A stretch of DNA of 64,000 nucleotides, from NCBI GenBank assembly GCA_044224905.1, contig JBGAJN010000001.1, positions 744,001 through 808,000 on the forward strand, given 5' to 3'. Position 1 is the stretch's first letter. Every line of letters begins with the position of its first letter. Source of the stretch: JBGAJN01 sp044224905 (GTDB lineage Bacteria > Verrucomicrobiota > Verrucomicrobiia > Limisphaerales > JBGAJN01). The position numbers were made by a program, and so were the translations under genes. The notes below the pieces were generated by a model. It was given only the letters and a program-made list of their open reading frames with translations, had not been told where the DNA came from and did no database searches. Below are positions 51,430-59,454 of the stretch, piece after piece.

Positions 51430-51786
51430 ATCCGATTTGACTCAAGTCCCGACGGGAATACTTAGACCCGCCGATTGGTGATCCAAATCCCGCGCGTCCT
51501 TCGGCAAGATTCCGCTGATCTTGGGCAAGCCTGCTTCTGATTTGCGTAAGGCCGTCCGGGTTTTATCTAAGACCGCTCGGGTTTTCGGCAAAACTCGGCA
51601 CATTTTCCCTAAGACCCGGAAGATCTTTCATTAAACCCGCCGCGTTTAAGGGAAAACCCAGCGAGCTTTAGCGAAGACTCGGCGGGTTTCAGTGAAGGTG
51701 TCGCGAGTTTTAGCTAAGAGCCGGCAGGTTTTAACTAAAACTTCCCAGACTTTAACTAAAACCTGTCGATCCTGACTTTCAAGGTG
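51430..51786. repeat. Array B: 17 tandem 21-bp imperfect palindromes
   Basis: The sequence divides into 17 successive blocks of exactly 21 bp (starts 51430, 51451, ... 51766) with no length changes. Blocks follow CGGGTTTT, four variable bases, AAAACCCG (dyad centre between positions 11 and 12), with substitutions. Good examples start at 51556, 51577, 51703, 51724 and 51745. The consensus differs from array A, where the order of T and G tracts is reversed, but the period and dyad design are the same. The array fills most of the gap between the pseudopilin-like gene and the convergent RlmI-like gene. Nothing else is seen in 51371-51820. Confidence 0.85.
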
Positions 51787-51820
51787 CGTGATTTTGGGCG
51801 GCGGACCGCCCTGTTCCCGC

Positions 51821-53062
51821 TTACCGCGCGATTTCGAAGGCGTAGCCCTTGAGATACTCGGTTTCAGGAATCACCGGGATGACCGGATGGTCAGGCGATT
51901 GGCCGAAGGTGGTGACGCGGCGCAGCACGCGGTGCGCATCGAACGCAGCGGCGAGGATCACGTCCTGGAACAACGTGGCGTCCACGTGATGCGAGCAGCA
52001 GAAGGTCGCCAACGTGCCGCCGGGTCGCAGGAGTTTCAGTGCGCGCAGATGGATTTCCTTGTAGCCGCGCAAGGCGTCGTCCACTGAAGCGCGGTTCCGT
52101 GTGAAGGATGGCGGGTCCAGAATGATGAGGTCAAAACGCGGCACGAGCTTTTCGTTTGGTCCCGTGGTGGTCTGCGCCTTGAGCCAGTCAAAGACGTTGA
52201 TCGTTTCGAAGGAACATTTCTCCGTGAGCCCGTTCGTGGCGGCGTTGCGGGTCGCGGCGGCGATGGCGTCGGCGCTTTGATCGAGCGCGTGAACGTGCTC
52301 GGCGCCGGCGCGGGCGGCGTGCAGGGCGAAGCCGCCGAGGAAGCTGAAGCAATCGAGCACTTGCGCGCCCTTGGCCATCTGGCCGACGCGTTCGTAGTTC
52401 GCCTGCTGATCCAGATACATGCCAGTCTTGTGCCCGCCCATGAGATCGACGGCGAATTTGATGCCGTTGAGCTGGATGTTGACCTCGCCCTTGAGTTCGC
52501 CGGCGAGCAGGCCGTGGATTTCGGTCAAGCCCTCGAATTTGCGCGAGGCGATGTCATTCCGTTCGATGATGGCGCGCGGTGAGAAAATCTTTTGCAACGC
52601 GGCGACGATGTCGGCCTTGCGCAGGTCCATGCCGAGCGAGGAGGTCTGGAGCACGAGCACGTCCTCGTATTTGTCTACGATCAGGCCGCTGAGGAAATCG
52701 CTCTCAGCATTGACGACGCGGAAGGAGGTGGCGCCGGGCAAATGCTTCGTGCGCACCGCGAGCGCAGCGCGAATGCGTTGCTCGAAGAAGGCTTGGTTGA
52801 CTTCGACGCGGTCGGCCGACAGCAGGCGGACGTTGATCTTGGATTTCGAATTGTAGAAACCGACGCCGAGAAACCGATGACGGTGATCTTTCACCTGCAC
52901 GAGATCGCCGTCGGCAGCGGGCTGAACGAGACGGAGAATCGCCCCGTTATAGAGCCACGGATGACCGGCGAGGAGGCGGTCCGCTTCGCCCGGACGGACG
53001 ACGACGGTGGGAAGACTATCGGTGGTGGAAGGGGCGGACGTGGGCGTGGTTGTCGTGATCAT
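51821..53062 (-). CDS. rlmI: RlmI-like 23S rRNA (cytosine-5) methyltransferase
   Basis: RlmI methylates C1962 of 23S rRNA using S-adenosylmethionine. The 413-residue product has an N-terminal PUA-type domain (VVVRPGEADRLLAGHPWLYN, GAIL), a central domain (FLSGLIVDKYEDVLVLQTSS) and a class I methyltransferase domain (GMYLDQQANYE; VLDCFSFLGGFALHAARAGA; DLIILDPPSFTRNR). The FCCSHHV segment supplies the catalytic cysteine position of the family. Start chosen at 53062 (MITTTTPTS); a longer in-frame extension to 53209 has no homology-like features. The final TEYLKGYAFEIAR resembles family C termini. Confidence 0.86.
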   Translation of the reverse strand: MITTTTPTSAPSTTDSLPTVVVRPGEADRLLAGHPWLYNGAILRLVQPAADGDLVQVKDHRHRFLGVGFYNSKSKINVRLLSADRVEVNQAFFEQRIRAALAVRTKHLPGATSFRVVNAESDFLSGLIVDKYEDVLVLQTSSLGMDLRKADIVAALQKIFSPRAIIERNDIASRKFEGLTEIHGLLAGELKGEVNIQLNGIKFAVDLMGGHKTGMYLDQQANYERVGQMAKGAQVLDCFSFLGGFALHAARAGAEHVHALDQSADAIAAATRNAATNGLTEKCSFETINVFDWLKAQTTTGPNEKLVPRFDLIILDPPSFTRNRASVDDALRGYKEIHLRALKLLRPGGTLATFCCSHHVDATLFQDVILAAAFDAHRVLRRVTTFGQSPDHPVIPVIPETEYLKGYAFEIAR

Positions 53063-53076
53063 GTTTGTAAACAGTT

Positions 53077-53095
53077 CAACGGCGTAATGCCGTTG
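53077..53095. promoter_or_regulatory. Perfect inverted repeat upstream of the RlmI-like gene
   Basis: CAACGGC, five bases, GCCGTTG form a perfect 7-bp palindrome 15-33 nt upstream of the ATG (minus strand). It could be a leader hairpin or an operator. It could equally be a fragment of a dispersed palindromic repeat. Confidence 0.3.
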
Positions 53096-53232
53096 TGAGC
53101 GTGGAGTATGGCGCGTGGTGGCAGTGCACGGCAAGCTTTCGCTGCGAGAAGTGGGCTTGACGGGCGATGCCGCGATGCTATTGCTTCTGGCGAGGTGCGA
53201 GATCCCCAAGCACCTGCAATTGAGGAATCCCT

Positions 53233-53664
53233 ATGACCCGATCCACGACATTGAAAGTTAAAACACTGACACCGAAAGCCCGAATCGAAGCTCCGAAAGC
53301 CAAAGCGCCCGCTCGCAAAGTGGTCGCCGCCGCTCCGAAGCGTCGCACCGTGACGCCCAAGGCGCCCGCCGCAAAGCCGGTCGCGAAGACCGCAGCCGTC
53401 CCGGCGAAGCTGAAGACGGACTTCATCTTCAACGCTCCCGCCGCACAAAACGTGGTGCTGGCCGGCAGCTTCACGGACTGGCAGGACGGCGCGCTGGCGT
53501 TGCGCAAGCTCAAGGGCGGCGTGTGGAAGACCACCGTCGCGCTTCCGCGTGGCAACTACGAGTACCGCTTCATTGTGGATGGCCAGTGGCAGGACGATCC
53601 GACGTGCGAAACGCGCGTGGACAATTCGTTCGGCGTGAAGAATTGCTTGCGCGTCATCGCGTAA
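53233..53664 (+). CDS. Glycogen-binding (CBM48/AMPK-type) domain protein with basic tail
   Basis: A 143-residue product in two parts. Residues 1-60 are a Lys/Ala/Pro-rich basic tail like a histone H1 tail (KAKAPARKVVAAAPKRR). Residues 61-143 are an AMPK-type glycogen-binding domain: TDFIFNAPAAQNVVLAGSFT, DWQDGALALRKLKGGVWKTT, VALPRGNYEYRFIVDGQWQD, including the aromatic residues that stack on glucan (family knowledge). No catalytic domain is present. It may tether something to glycogen or bind starch-like glucan; the basic tail could contact nucleic acid or another acidic partner. It ends before a strong bidirectional terminator. Confidence 0.8.
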   Translation: MTRSTTLKVKTLTPKARIEAPKAKAPARKVVAAAPKRRTVTPKAPAAKPVAKTAAVPAKLKTDFIFNAPAAQNVVLAGSFTDWQDGALALRKLKGGVWKTTVALPRGNYEYRFIVDGQWQDDPTCETRVDNSFGVKNCLRVIA

Positions 53665-53670
53665 AGAAAA

Positions 53671-53699
53671 CGCGGCGGCAGGTTCAACCTGCCGCCGCG
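53671..53699. terminator. Bidirectional terminator hairpin
   Basis: A perfect 14-bp inverted repeat (CGCGGCGGCAGGTT, one base, AACCTGCCGCCGCG) stands between two convergent genes, 7 nt after the upstream stop. The A-rich flank before it reads as a T-run for the minus strand; on the plus strand there is no clear T-run. Confidence 0.7.
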
Positions 53700-53721
53700 C
53701 TCAATTCGCGAATCGGGAAGA

Positions 53722-55248
53722 CTACTTCTTCGCCGCGGGCTTTACCGCGGTGATCATCGGGAAATCATCCGTGCGGAACGGGGACGCCATCAGGCCGTCT
53801 TTGTTCCACAGGTTCACCACGGGATAATCCGCCCAGCCGAAGCGCACCGCCACGGGCTTCTTCACTTCGGGGCTGCTGACAACCACGGTGTCCCCTTTGA
53901 TCTCGGCTTTGGCCCAGACGAACTTCTTGTCCGCGCCGCAAATCGCGAAGCCCTTCAACTCACCGTCGCGGGCTTCGAGTCCTTTGCCCACGTTGTCGAA
54001 GCTTACGATCGCGTCGTTGCCGGAGAATTTCACCTTACGATAGGTCGGGCCGATGGCCGTGATCTTCTCGCCGTAGGCGATGCCGCGCGCCGCGATGGCG
54101 AGACGCACACCCACGGGCTGCTTCTTCGTGGGATGGATGTCCTTCTCGTCGCCGACATCGTTGATGACCACGGTGCCGGTATTGGGAAGAACCTTGCTGA
54201 TGAGTTGTTGCGCCTCACGGAGCTCGGCCCACGTGGAATCCTTCGGCTCTTTCTCGATGGCCTTGAACGGCGCAAGTTGAACGGCGAGGAACGTGAAATC
54301 GCCGCAGCCCCAATCCTTCCGCCAGTTGCGGATCATGTCGGCGAAAAGCCGGCGATACTGCTCCGCGCGGCCGGCGTTTGATTCGCCCTGATACCAGATA
54401 GCGCCCTTGATGGCGTACGGGATCAGCGGCGCGATCATGCCGTTGTACAATTCCGTTGGCTTCCAGGGCGCGCGCGGCGGGAGAAGTTTCTTCACGTCGT
54501 CCAGCTTCTTGGCGGCCTTCAATTCCGCGACCTTCTTGTCGAAGTCGGCCTTGGCCTTGGCGTAATTCTTCACTGCGTTCGGATACGTCCCGAGGATGTC
54601 ATTCTTGTATTCCGGATTTGAGGACAACGCTTTTTCGCTCATCCAGACTTCTGCCGGCGAACCGCCCCAGTCGCTTTGAATCAAGCCCACCGGAACCTTG
54701 AGCGCCTGCTGCAGGTCGCGCGAAAAGTAATAACCCACCGCCGTCACGCCCGGCACGGTGTCCGGTGCGGCCACAACCCACGTGGTGGCGACGTTGTTGG
54801 TCGGCGCGTCCGCTTTGAGCTTCGGCACGTGGAAAATGCGGAGGTGCGGATTCGCCGAGTGCGCGATGTCCGCGGCGGATTCGAACGAGCGGCTGAGCGG
54901 GAACTCCATGTTCGACTGACCGCTGGCCACCCACACTTCGCCGACGACTACGTCCTTCACGGTGATCTTGTTCTTGCCGGCGACGATGAGCCAGTCGCCT
55001 TTCGCGTCGGCCTTGAGCTTGGCGAGTTTGACCCACCACTGGCCGCCCTTGGCCACCGTGGTGACCTTCTGGCCCTTGAATTCGACGGTGACGACTTCGC
55101 CGTCATCGGCCCACCCCCAGACGGGCAGCTTGATGCCTTGCTGGAGGACCATGTGATCGGTAAAGAGCGAGGGAAGTTTCACCTCCGCGCGTGCGGAAGC
55201 GGCCGCGAACAACGCGGCGACGAGGCAGAACGATTTTGAGTATTTCAT
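53722..55248 (-). CDS. Sialate O-acetylesterase-like SGNH hydrolase, secreted
   Basis: A 508-residue esterase that in characterised relatives removes O-acetyl groups from sialic acids or other glycans. It has a signal peptide (FCLVAALFAAASARA), an N-terminal beta domain (LPSLFTDHMVLQQGIKLPVW) and the catalytic core. The nucleophile block SGQSNME is at residues 109-115 (Ser112). WYQGESNAG and the acid-base block DIHPTKK (Asp370, His372) are in the core. All catalytic residues are present. The end DYPVVNLWNKDGLMASPFRT is typical. Such genes are plentiful in polysaccharide-degrading Verrucomicrobiota and Bacteroidota; the actual substrate is unknown. Confidence 0.88.
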   Translation of the reverse strand: MKYSKSFCLVAALFAAASARAEVKLPSLFTDHMVLQQGIKLPVWGWADDGEVVTVEFKGQKVTTVAKGGQWWVKLAKLKADAKGDWLIVAGKNKITVKDVVVGEVWVASGQSNMEFPLSRSFESAADIAHSANPHLRIFHVPKLKADAPTNNVATTWVVAAPDTVPGVTAVGYYFSRDLQQALKVPVGLIQSDWGGSPAEVWMSEKALSSNPEYKNDILGTYPNAVKNYAKAKADFDKKVAELKAAKKLDDVKKLLPPRAPWKPTELYNGMIAPLIPYAIKGAIWYQGESNAGRAEQYRRLFADMIRNWRKDWGCGDFTFLAVQLAPFKAIEKEPKDSTWAELREAQQLISKVLPNTGTVVINDVGDEKDIHPTKKQPVGVRLAIAARGIAYGEKITAIGPTYRKVKFSGNDAIVSFDNVGKGLEARDGELKGFAICGADKKFVWAKAEIKGDTVVVSSPEVKKPVAVRFGWADYPVVNLWNKDGLMASPFRTDDFPMITAVKPAAKK

Positions 55249-55376
55249 GAAAATGACCGGCGAAGTTCAACGAAACGCTCGCGGGGAGTCAATTATTTCG
55301 TGCAGCGGGTTGGGATGGAAGGGGCTCGTGCGAAGGCGCAAAGGCGCAGAGAAAGAGAGATGTCGGTACCCGCCGC

Positions 55377-56471
55377 TCACACCCCGCGATTGGCCCGCCA
55401 GAGCAGCACGGCGCCGATCGCTTGGAAGATGAAGTTCGGCAGCCACAAGATCAGGTGTGGCGCGTATTCCGGGTGCGTGCTCAGCGATTGCCCCACGATC
55501 ACGAAGCTGTAGTAAACCATCAGCAGCACCAGCGCGATCGCCAGGCCGATGCTCGTCTCGCGGCGGTGCGCGCGGATGCCCAGCGGAATTCCCACGAGGG
55601 TGAACGCGATGGATGCGAACGAGAAAGCCACTTGCCGGTGCAATTGCACGAGCACGGGCGTGGTCTCCGCGCCGAGCGCTTCCAATTCGCGCTGCTTGTC
55701 GCGGAGTTGGGTGAAAGTCATCTCCGTGAGGCGCGGTTCTTCTCGGCCGCGTTTGAGCGTCTTCAATTCCAGATCGTAATCCGCCTGACCTTCAATGCTC
55801 GTGCCCTGCCACTTGCCTTCGATGAGCGAGACGCTCGTGCCGCCGAAGGTTTTGAGCGTCATTTTGTTTTCGGGAAGGTTGAAGATGAGTTCGCCCTCGG
55901 GCGCGTGCCGGTAGGCGGTGCGGCGTTGTTGCGAATCGAATTGTTGGATGAGGATTTCGTGGAGTTTGTTTCCGTTGATCTTGCCGACGTAGATGATGAA
56001 TCCGGGGAAGCTCTGCACGAACTTGCCCTCGGTGATCAGTGAGGTGGGCTTTTCCAGCGCGAGCTTTTCGATGAGCGCCTTGTAAGCCACACGTGAACGC
56101 GGCGCGATCTCCATGGTGAACAAGGCTGAGAGCGCAGCGGTCAGCACGCTGAGCAACAGCACGGGCGTGATAAGCGAGACGAGGCTGATGCCGTTGGCGC
56201 GCGCGGCGGTGAGTTCTTGATCCGCGCTGAGCCGGCCGAAGGTGAGCAACGTGGCGGTCAACATGCCCATCGGCAGCGCGAAGGCCATGACGAACGGGAT
56301 CAGCAGCGCGATGGCTTGCGCGACGGTGCCGAGCTCGATCTGGCGGTTGACGAGAAGGTTGATGATTTCCTTGAGCACGTTGCCGAGCAACAGCACGAAG
56401 GTGAAAACCAGAACGGTCATCCCCAGCGAGGCCAGAACCTGGCGGGTGAGATATCCGTGCAACGTTTTCAT
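55377..56471 (-). CDS. LptF/LptG-family LPS transport permease
   Basis: An inner-membrane permease subunit of the Lpt system that moves lipopolysaccharide to the outer membrane. The 364-residue product has six membrane spans, three before and three after the periplasmic beta-jellyroll. It starts MKTLHGYLTRQVLASLGMTV, and the segment LSADQELTAARANGISLVSL is the cytoplasmic coupling helix that meets LptB. ALVLLMVYYSFVIVGQSLST is in the C-terminal half. I cannot tell LptF from LptG here. The start at 56471 is preferred over upstream frame that lacks homology. No partner permease gene is adjacent, which is unusual because lptF and lptG are often paired. Confidence 0.87.
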   Translation of the reverse strand: MKTLHGYLTRQVLASLGMTVLVFTFVLLLGNVLKEIINLLVNRQIELGTVAQAIALLIPFVMAFALPMGMLTATLLTFGRLSADQELTAARANGISLVSLITPVLLLSVLTAALSALFTMEIAPRSRVAYKALIEKLALEKPTSLITEGKFVQSFPGFIIYVGKINGNKLHEILIQQFDSQQRRTAYRHAPEGELIFNLPENKMTLKTFGGTSVSLIEGKWQGTSIEGQADYDLELKTLKRGREEPRLTEMTFTQLRDKQRELEALGAETTPVLVQLHRQVAFSFASIAFTLVGIPLGIRAHRRETSIGLAIALVLLMVYYSFVIVGQSLSTHPEYAPHLILWLPNFIFQAIGAVLLWRANRGV

Positions 56472-56587
56472 GTGGGCGGGAGTTTCCGGTGGGGCTGGGT
56501 TTGGTTCAAGGGAAATGACCGTGGGACAGGCGTTTCGCTGCACTTTGGCGTTGCGCAGGTGTGCCCGCATCAGCCAGACTGACCATT

Positions 56588-57709
56588 GTGCCTCTCCGGG
56601 TTTTAATCGTTACCGACAAGTTCAAGGGAACTCTCACCGCGCAACAAGCTGCCGCTGCCATTGCGCGCGGTTGGAAGGCGGGGCGCCCCGCGGATTCCGT
56701 CACGGAACTGCCCATGAGCGACGGCGGTGATGGCTTCGGCGAAGTCCTCAGCCAGCACTTGGACGCGCGTCCGCAAACGGTGAAGACCGTCGATGCTGCG
56801 CATCGCCCGATCAAGGCCACGTGGTGGTATGAGCAGCGCAGCAAGACGGCGATCATTGATTCCTCGCGCATCATCGGCCTCGCGCAATTGCCGCCGAAAA
56901 AATTTCATCCGTTTGAACTCGATACCTACGGACTCGGTGCGGTGTTGATCGCTGCCGCGAACAAAGGCGCGCGACGTTGCATGATGGGCATCGGTGGCAG
57001 CGCGACCAACGACGGCGGCTTCGGCATGGCGCGCGCGCTGGGCTGGCAATTTCACGACAAGTCCGGCAACTGCATCGAGCGCTGGACGGACTTGCCCAAG
57101 CTCGAGCGCATCTATCGTCCGCAACATCCGCGCTGGTTCGAGGAATTCGTTGTGGCGGTGGACGTGCAGAATCCGTTGCTCGGCGCGAAGGGCGCCACGC
57201 GAATTTACGGTCCACAAAAAGGACTCACGACCAAAGATTTCGCTCCCGCCGAGGCTTGCTTGCGCAAACTCGCGGCCATCGTGGAGCGCGAGATGGAACG
57301 CAATTACGGCGCGGACGCTGGCATGGGCGCGGCAGGCGGGCTCGGCTTCGGCTTGCGCGCGTTTGCGGGCGGCCGCTTGGAACCGGGTTTCGGCGTATTC
57401 GCACGCTTGGCCGAACTGCGCCGCCACATGGGCGTCGCGCAAATGATCGTCACCGCTGAAGGCCGCATCGATCAATCATCACTGATGGGCAAAGGCGTTG
57501 GCGAAGTCGCGTGGTGGTCGCGCAAATTGAATCTCCCGTGCATCGGTTTCGCGGGCGTCGTCGGCGACGCGGCAGCGGTGAAGAAATTGTTCACGTCCGT
57601 CCACGCCATGACGCCGAAGTTCACTACGCTGGCGAAGGCGATGAAACAGCCCGAAGTCAGTCTCGCCGCCTTGGCGAAGAAAGTGGCGTCGGAACTCGAA
57701 GCGCGTTGA
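56588..57709 (+). CDS. Glycerate kinase (GckA/GarK family)
   Basis: Phosphorylates D-glycerate to 2- or 3-phosphoglycerate. The 373-residue product has the family motifs: RVLIVTDKFKGTLTAQQAAA, AIARGWKAG at the N terminus, ELPMSDGGDGFGEVL, MMGIGGSATNDGGFGMARAL and MIVTAEGRIDQSSLMGKGVG. The start is uncertain: GTG at 56588 (preferred, right before the first beta strand) or GTG at 56561. The gene is divergent from the LptF/G gene across a gap of about 115 bp. The 3' end is 19 bp from a convergent gene. Confidence 0.9.
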   Translation: MPLRVLIVTDKFKGTLTAQQAAAAIARGWKAGRPADSVTELPMSDGGDGFGEVLSQHLDARPQTVKTVDAAHRPIKATWWYEQRSKTAIIDSSRIIGLAQLPPKKFHPFELDTYGLGAVLIAAANKGARRCMMGIGGSATNDGGFGMARALGWQFHDKSGNCIERWTDLPKLERIYRPQHPRWFEEFVVAVDVQNPLLGAKGATRIYGPQKGLTTKDFAPAEACLRKLAAIVEREMERNYGADAGMGAAGGLGFGLRAFAGGRLEPGFGVFARLAELRRHMGVAQMIVTAEGRIDQSSLMGKGVGEVAWWSRKLNLPCIGFAGVVGDAAAVKKLFTSVHAMTPKFTTLAKAMKQPEVSLAALAKKVASELEAR

Positions 57710-57728
57710 ACCGCCGCCGGCACCGAGC

Positions 57729-59303
57729 TCAGTAGTTGAGTTTCAGCCGAAAAAAGTTGCGGTTCGTTCCGGCGGGTGGCGTGCGAACGAAGTTAGTGCT
57801 GATATCCACGGGCGGGTTTGTAGGAGGAAAATTCATCACGGCTCCGGAGTTGGTCCACGTTCCCAGAATGCCGGTCTGCTGTGGTTGGTAGGCGATCCCC
57901 ATTTTCCCCGTGAAGCTCACGCGCACGTCTTGGTTGGGAAGATTGGTTACGGTAAGGACGGGGTTCTCGTCGGTGATTCGTGTGAACATCACGGCGCGAC
58001 TGCTGGTGGCGAGATAAAAGGGATTGCACGTGCCGGTCGCGAGGCCGTCCGCGTAGTCGAGGGGCACCCGAGCTTCGCCGCGGCGGGTAAAATAGTCGTA
58101 TAAACTCAGCGCGTATTGATCCAGGAATTGCTCGGAGAGAATGATGGTCGCGGTGCGGAAGGTTTTCTGGGAGTTGCTGCTGTTCGGCACGCGAGCGCCA
58201 TGCACCGCGGTGATATTGGCAAGCGTTACCACGTTGACTTCGCTGGAGGTTATGACCTGGCCATTGGTGACGTTGAGATTTTGATTGGTGAGGACGAAGT
58301 AGTTCGGCACTTCGGCGGGTGCTGCGAGGCCCATGAGGTACAGCTCCATCATGTTGAACGTGGAGCTGAACAGTGGTGATGGCGGGCCAGCGACATAGCC
58401 GCCGCCGCCGTTTGGAGTAAACGAAAATGGAAAATTGCCGCCAGCACCCGTGCTGGGAATGGAGTATCCCATGACATTCCCGGCGATGTCGCCCTTGGGC
58501 CAGTGGGGGATGCCGTTCGAGTAGGGCGTCCCGGAAAGGAACATCAACCACTGATGGCCGGTCTCGTGTGAAAACGTGGGACTGCCGGCATCGTAGAACG
58601 AGGGAATGGGAAACACCGTGTAGCCTTGCAGCCGTCCGGCGCTGCCGAAGGTTGTGTTGGTGTAGGTGCTGCTCCCGATGCCGAGCACGGCATTCTTAGC
58701 TCCCGCGTGGTATCGGTTGCCGCGCACTCCGCCGACATGCACGAAACTCAGGAAGTCGTATTTGTCGCCGTGCGTGGTGTAGAAGCGTTTGGACCAATTC
58801 GTCACCACGAAATTGGTCAGCTCGGCACGGGTAGCCGTGTAGTTCACCACGTAATCGGTTGATCGGTTGGTCGCGGCCGTGTTGGTAATGACGGGCACCA
58901 AACCCACTTGCGACGTCCACACTTCGGCAATTGTATTGTACGGCCCGGCACCTCCGCTGGAGTTGGTGAGGCTGCACGTGCCGATGAACGGGCGGAAGAT
59001 GCGGTTCGAGAGATTCTTGCTAATGATCTCGTTTGCGGTGAAGAGGCACGTCCAAACATTGTCGCCGGCAACTAGATCACCGTTGCTCCCGTTATCATAC
59101 ATGAGGCGGTTCGTGCCGCTGTAATTGAATACGACGTTCGTCGGGTTACCCGTGGCCTCAACCTCGAAGCGCACGTTGCCGACGTAATTCGTCGGCACCA
59201 CCGTGGGGGTGAACCACGAGCGGTAAATGTCCGGAACGGCTGCGGACCCTAGGGAAGCGGTCATCCAGCCGGCGAGGAAAAGCAGGCGAAGCGTGGTGGT
59301 CAT
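57729..59303 (-). CDS. Secreted HETGH metallopeptidase candidate
   Basis: A 524-residue protein with a signal peptide (LRLLFLAGWMTASLGSAA). I do not recognise a named family, but residues 246-250 read HETGH inside SPTFSHETGHQWLMFLSG, which is the zinc-binding HExxH motif. Possible third ligands follow in FNMMELYLMGL about 80 residues later. The first 180 residues are beta-rich (VGNVRFEVEATGNPTNVVFN), and the last 110 contain a small beta domain (NPVLTVTNLPNQDVRVSFTG) like those ending many verrucomicrobial secreted proteins. It may be a secreted protease. The upstream intergenic region (59304-59454) shows no clear promoter. Confidence 0.6.
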   Translation of the reverse strand: MTTTLRLLFLAGWMTASLGSAAVPDIYRSWFTPTVVPTNYVGNVRFEVEATGNPTNVVFNYSGTNRLMYDNGSNGDLVAGDNVWTCLFTANEIISKNLSNRIFRPFIGTCSLTNSSGGAGPYNTIAEVWTSQVGLVPVITNTAATNRSTDYVVNYTATRAELTNFVVTNWSKRFYTTHGDKYDFLSFVHVGGVRGNRYHAGAKNAVLGIGSSTYTNTTFGSAGRLQGYTVFPIPSFYDAGSPTFSHETGHQWLMFLSGTPYSNGIPHWPKGDIAGNVMGYSIPSTGAGGNFPFSFTPNGGGGYVAGPPSPLFSSTFNMMELYLMGLAAPAEVPNYFVLTNQNLNVTNGQVITSSEVNVVTLANITAVHGARVPNSSNSQKTFRTATIILSEQFLDQYALSLYDYFTRRGEARVPLDYADGLATGTCNPFYLATSSRAVMFTRITDENPVLTVTNLPNQDVRVSFTGKMGIAYQPQQTGILGTWTNSGAVMNFPPTNPPVDISTNFVRTPPAGTNRNFFRLKLNY

Positions 59304-59454
59304 ACAAAGCTCTGATTCCCGTCATTCCTAGCATGATTTCCGCGCAATTCCAAGCGTGGACTTGGGCGCCGGCGGGGCTCTGAGTGTCGGTTATCAAGGT
59401 GCCGGGCCGTGTCGTGGCTTTGAAATCAGGACTGCTCTCTGCCATGCTTCCTCC

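Noticed and set aside
55320..55365. Sequence like CGCAAAGGCGCAGAGAAAG upstream of the sialate esterase gene
   Set aside because: It resembles a widespread dispersed sequence fragment but is too short and without inverted ends to annotate as an element.
56506..56874. Minus-strand frame between the LptF/G and glycerate kinase genes
   Set aside because: It is antisense to the start of glycerate kinase and has no domain.
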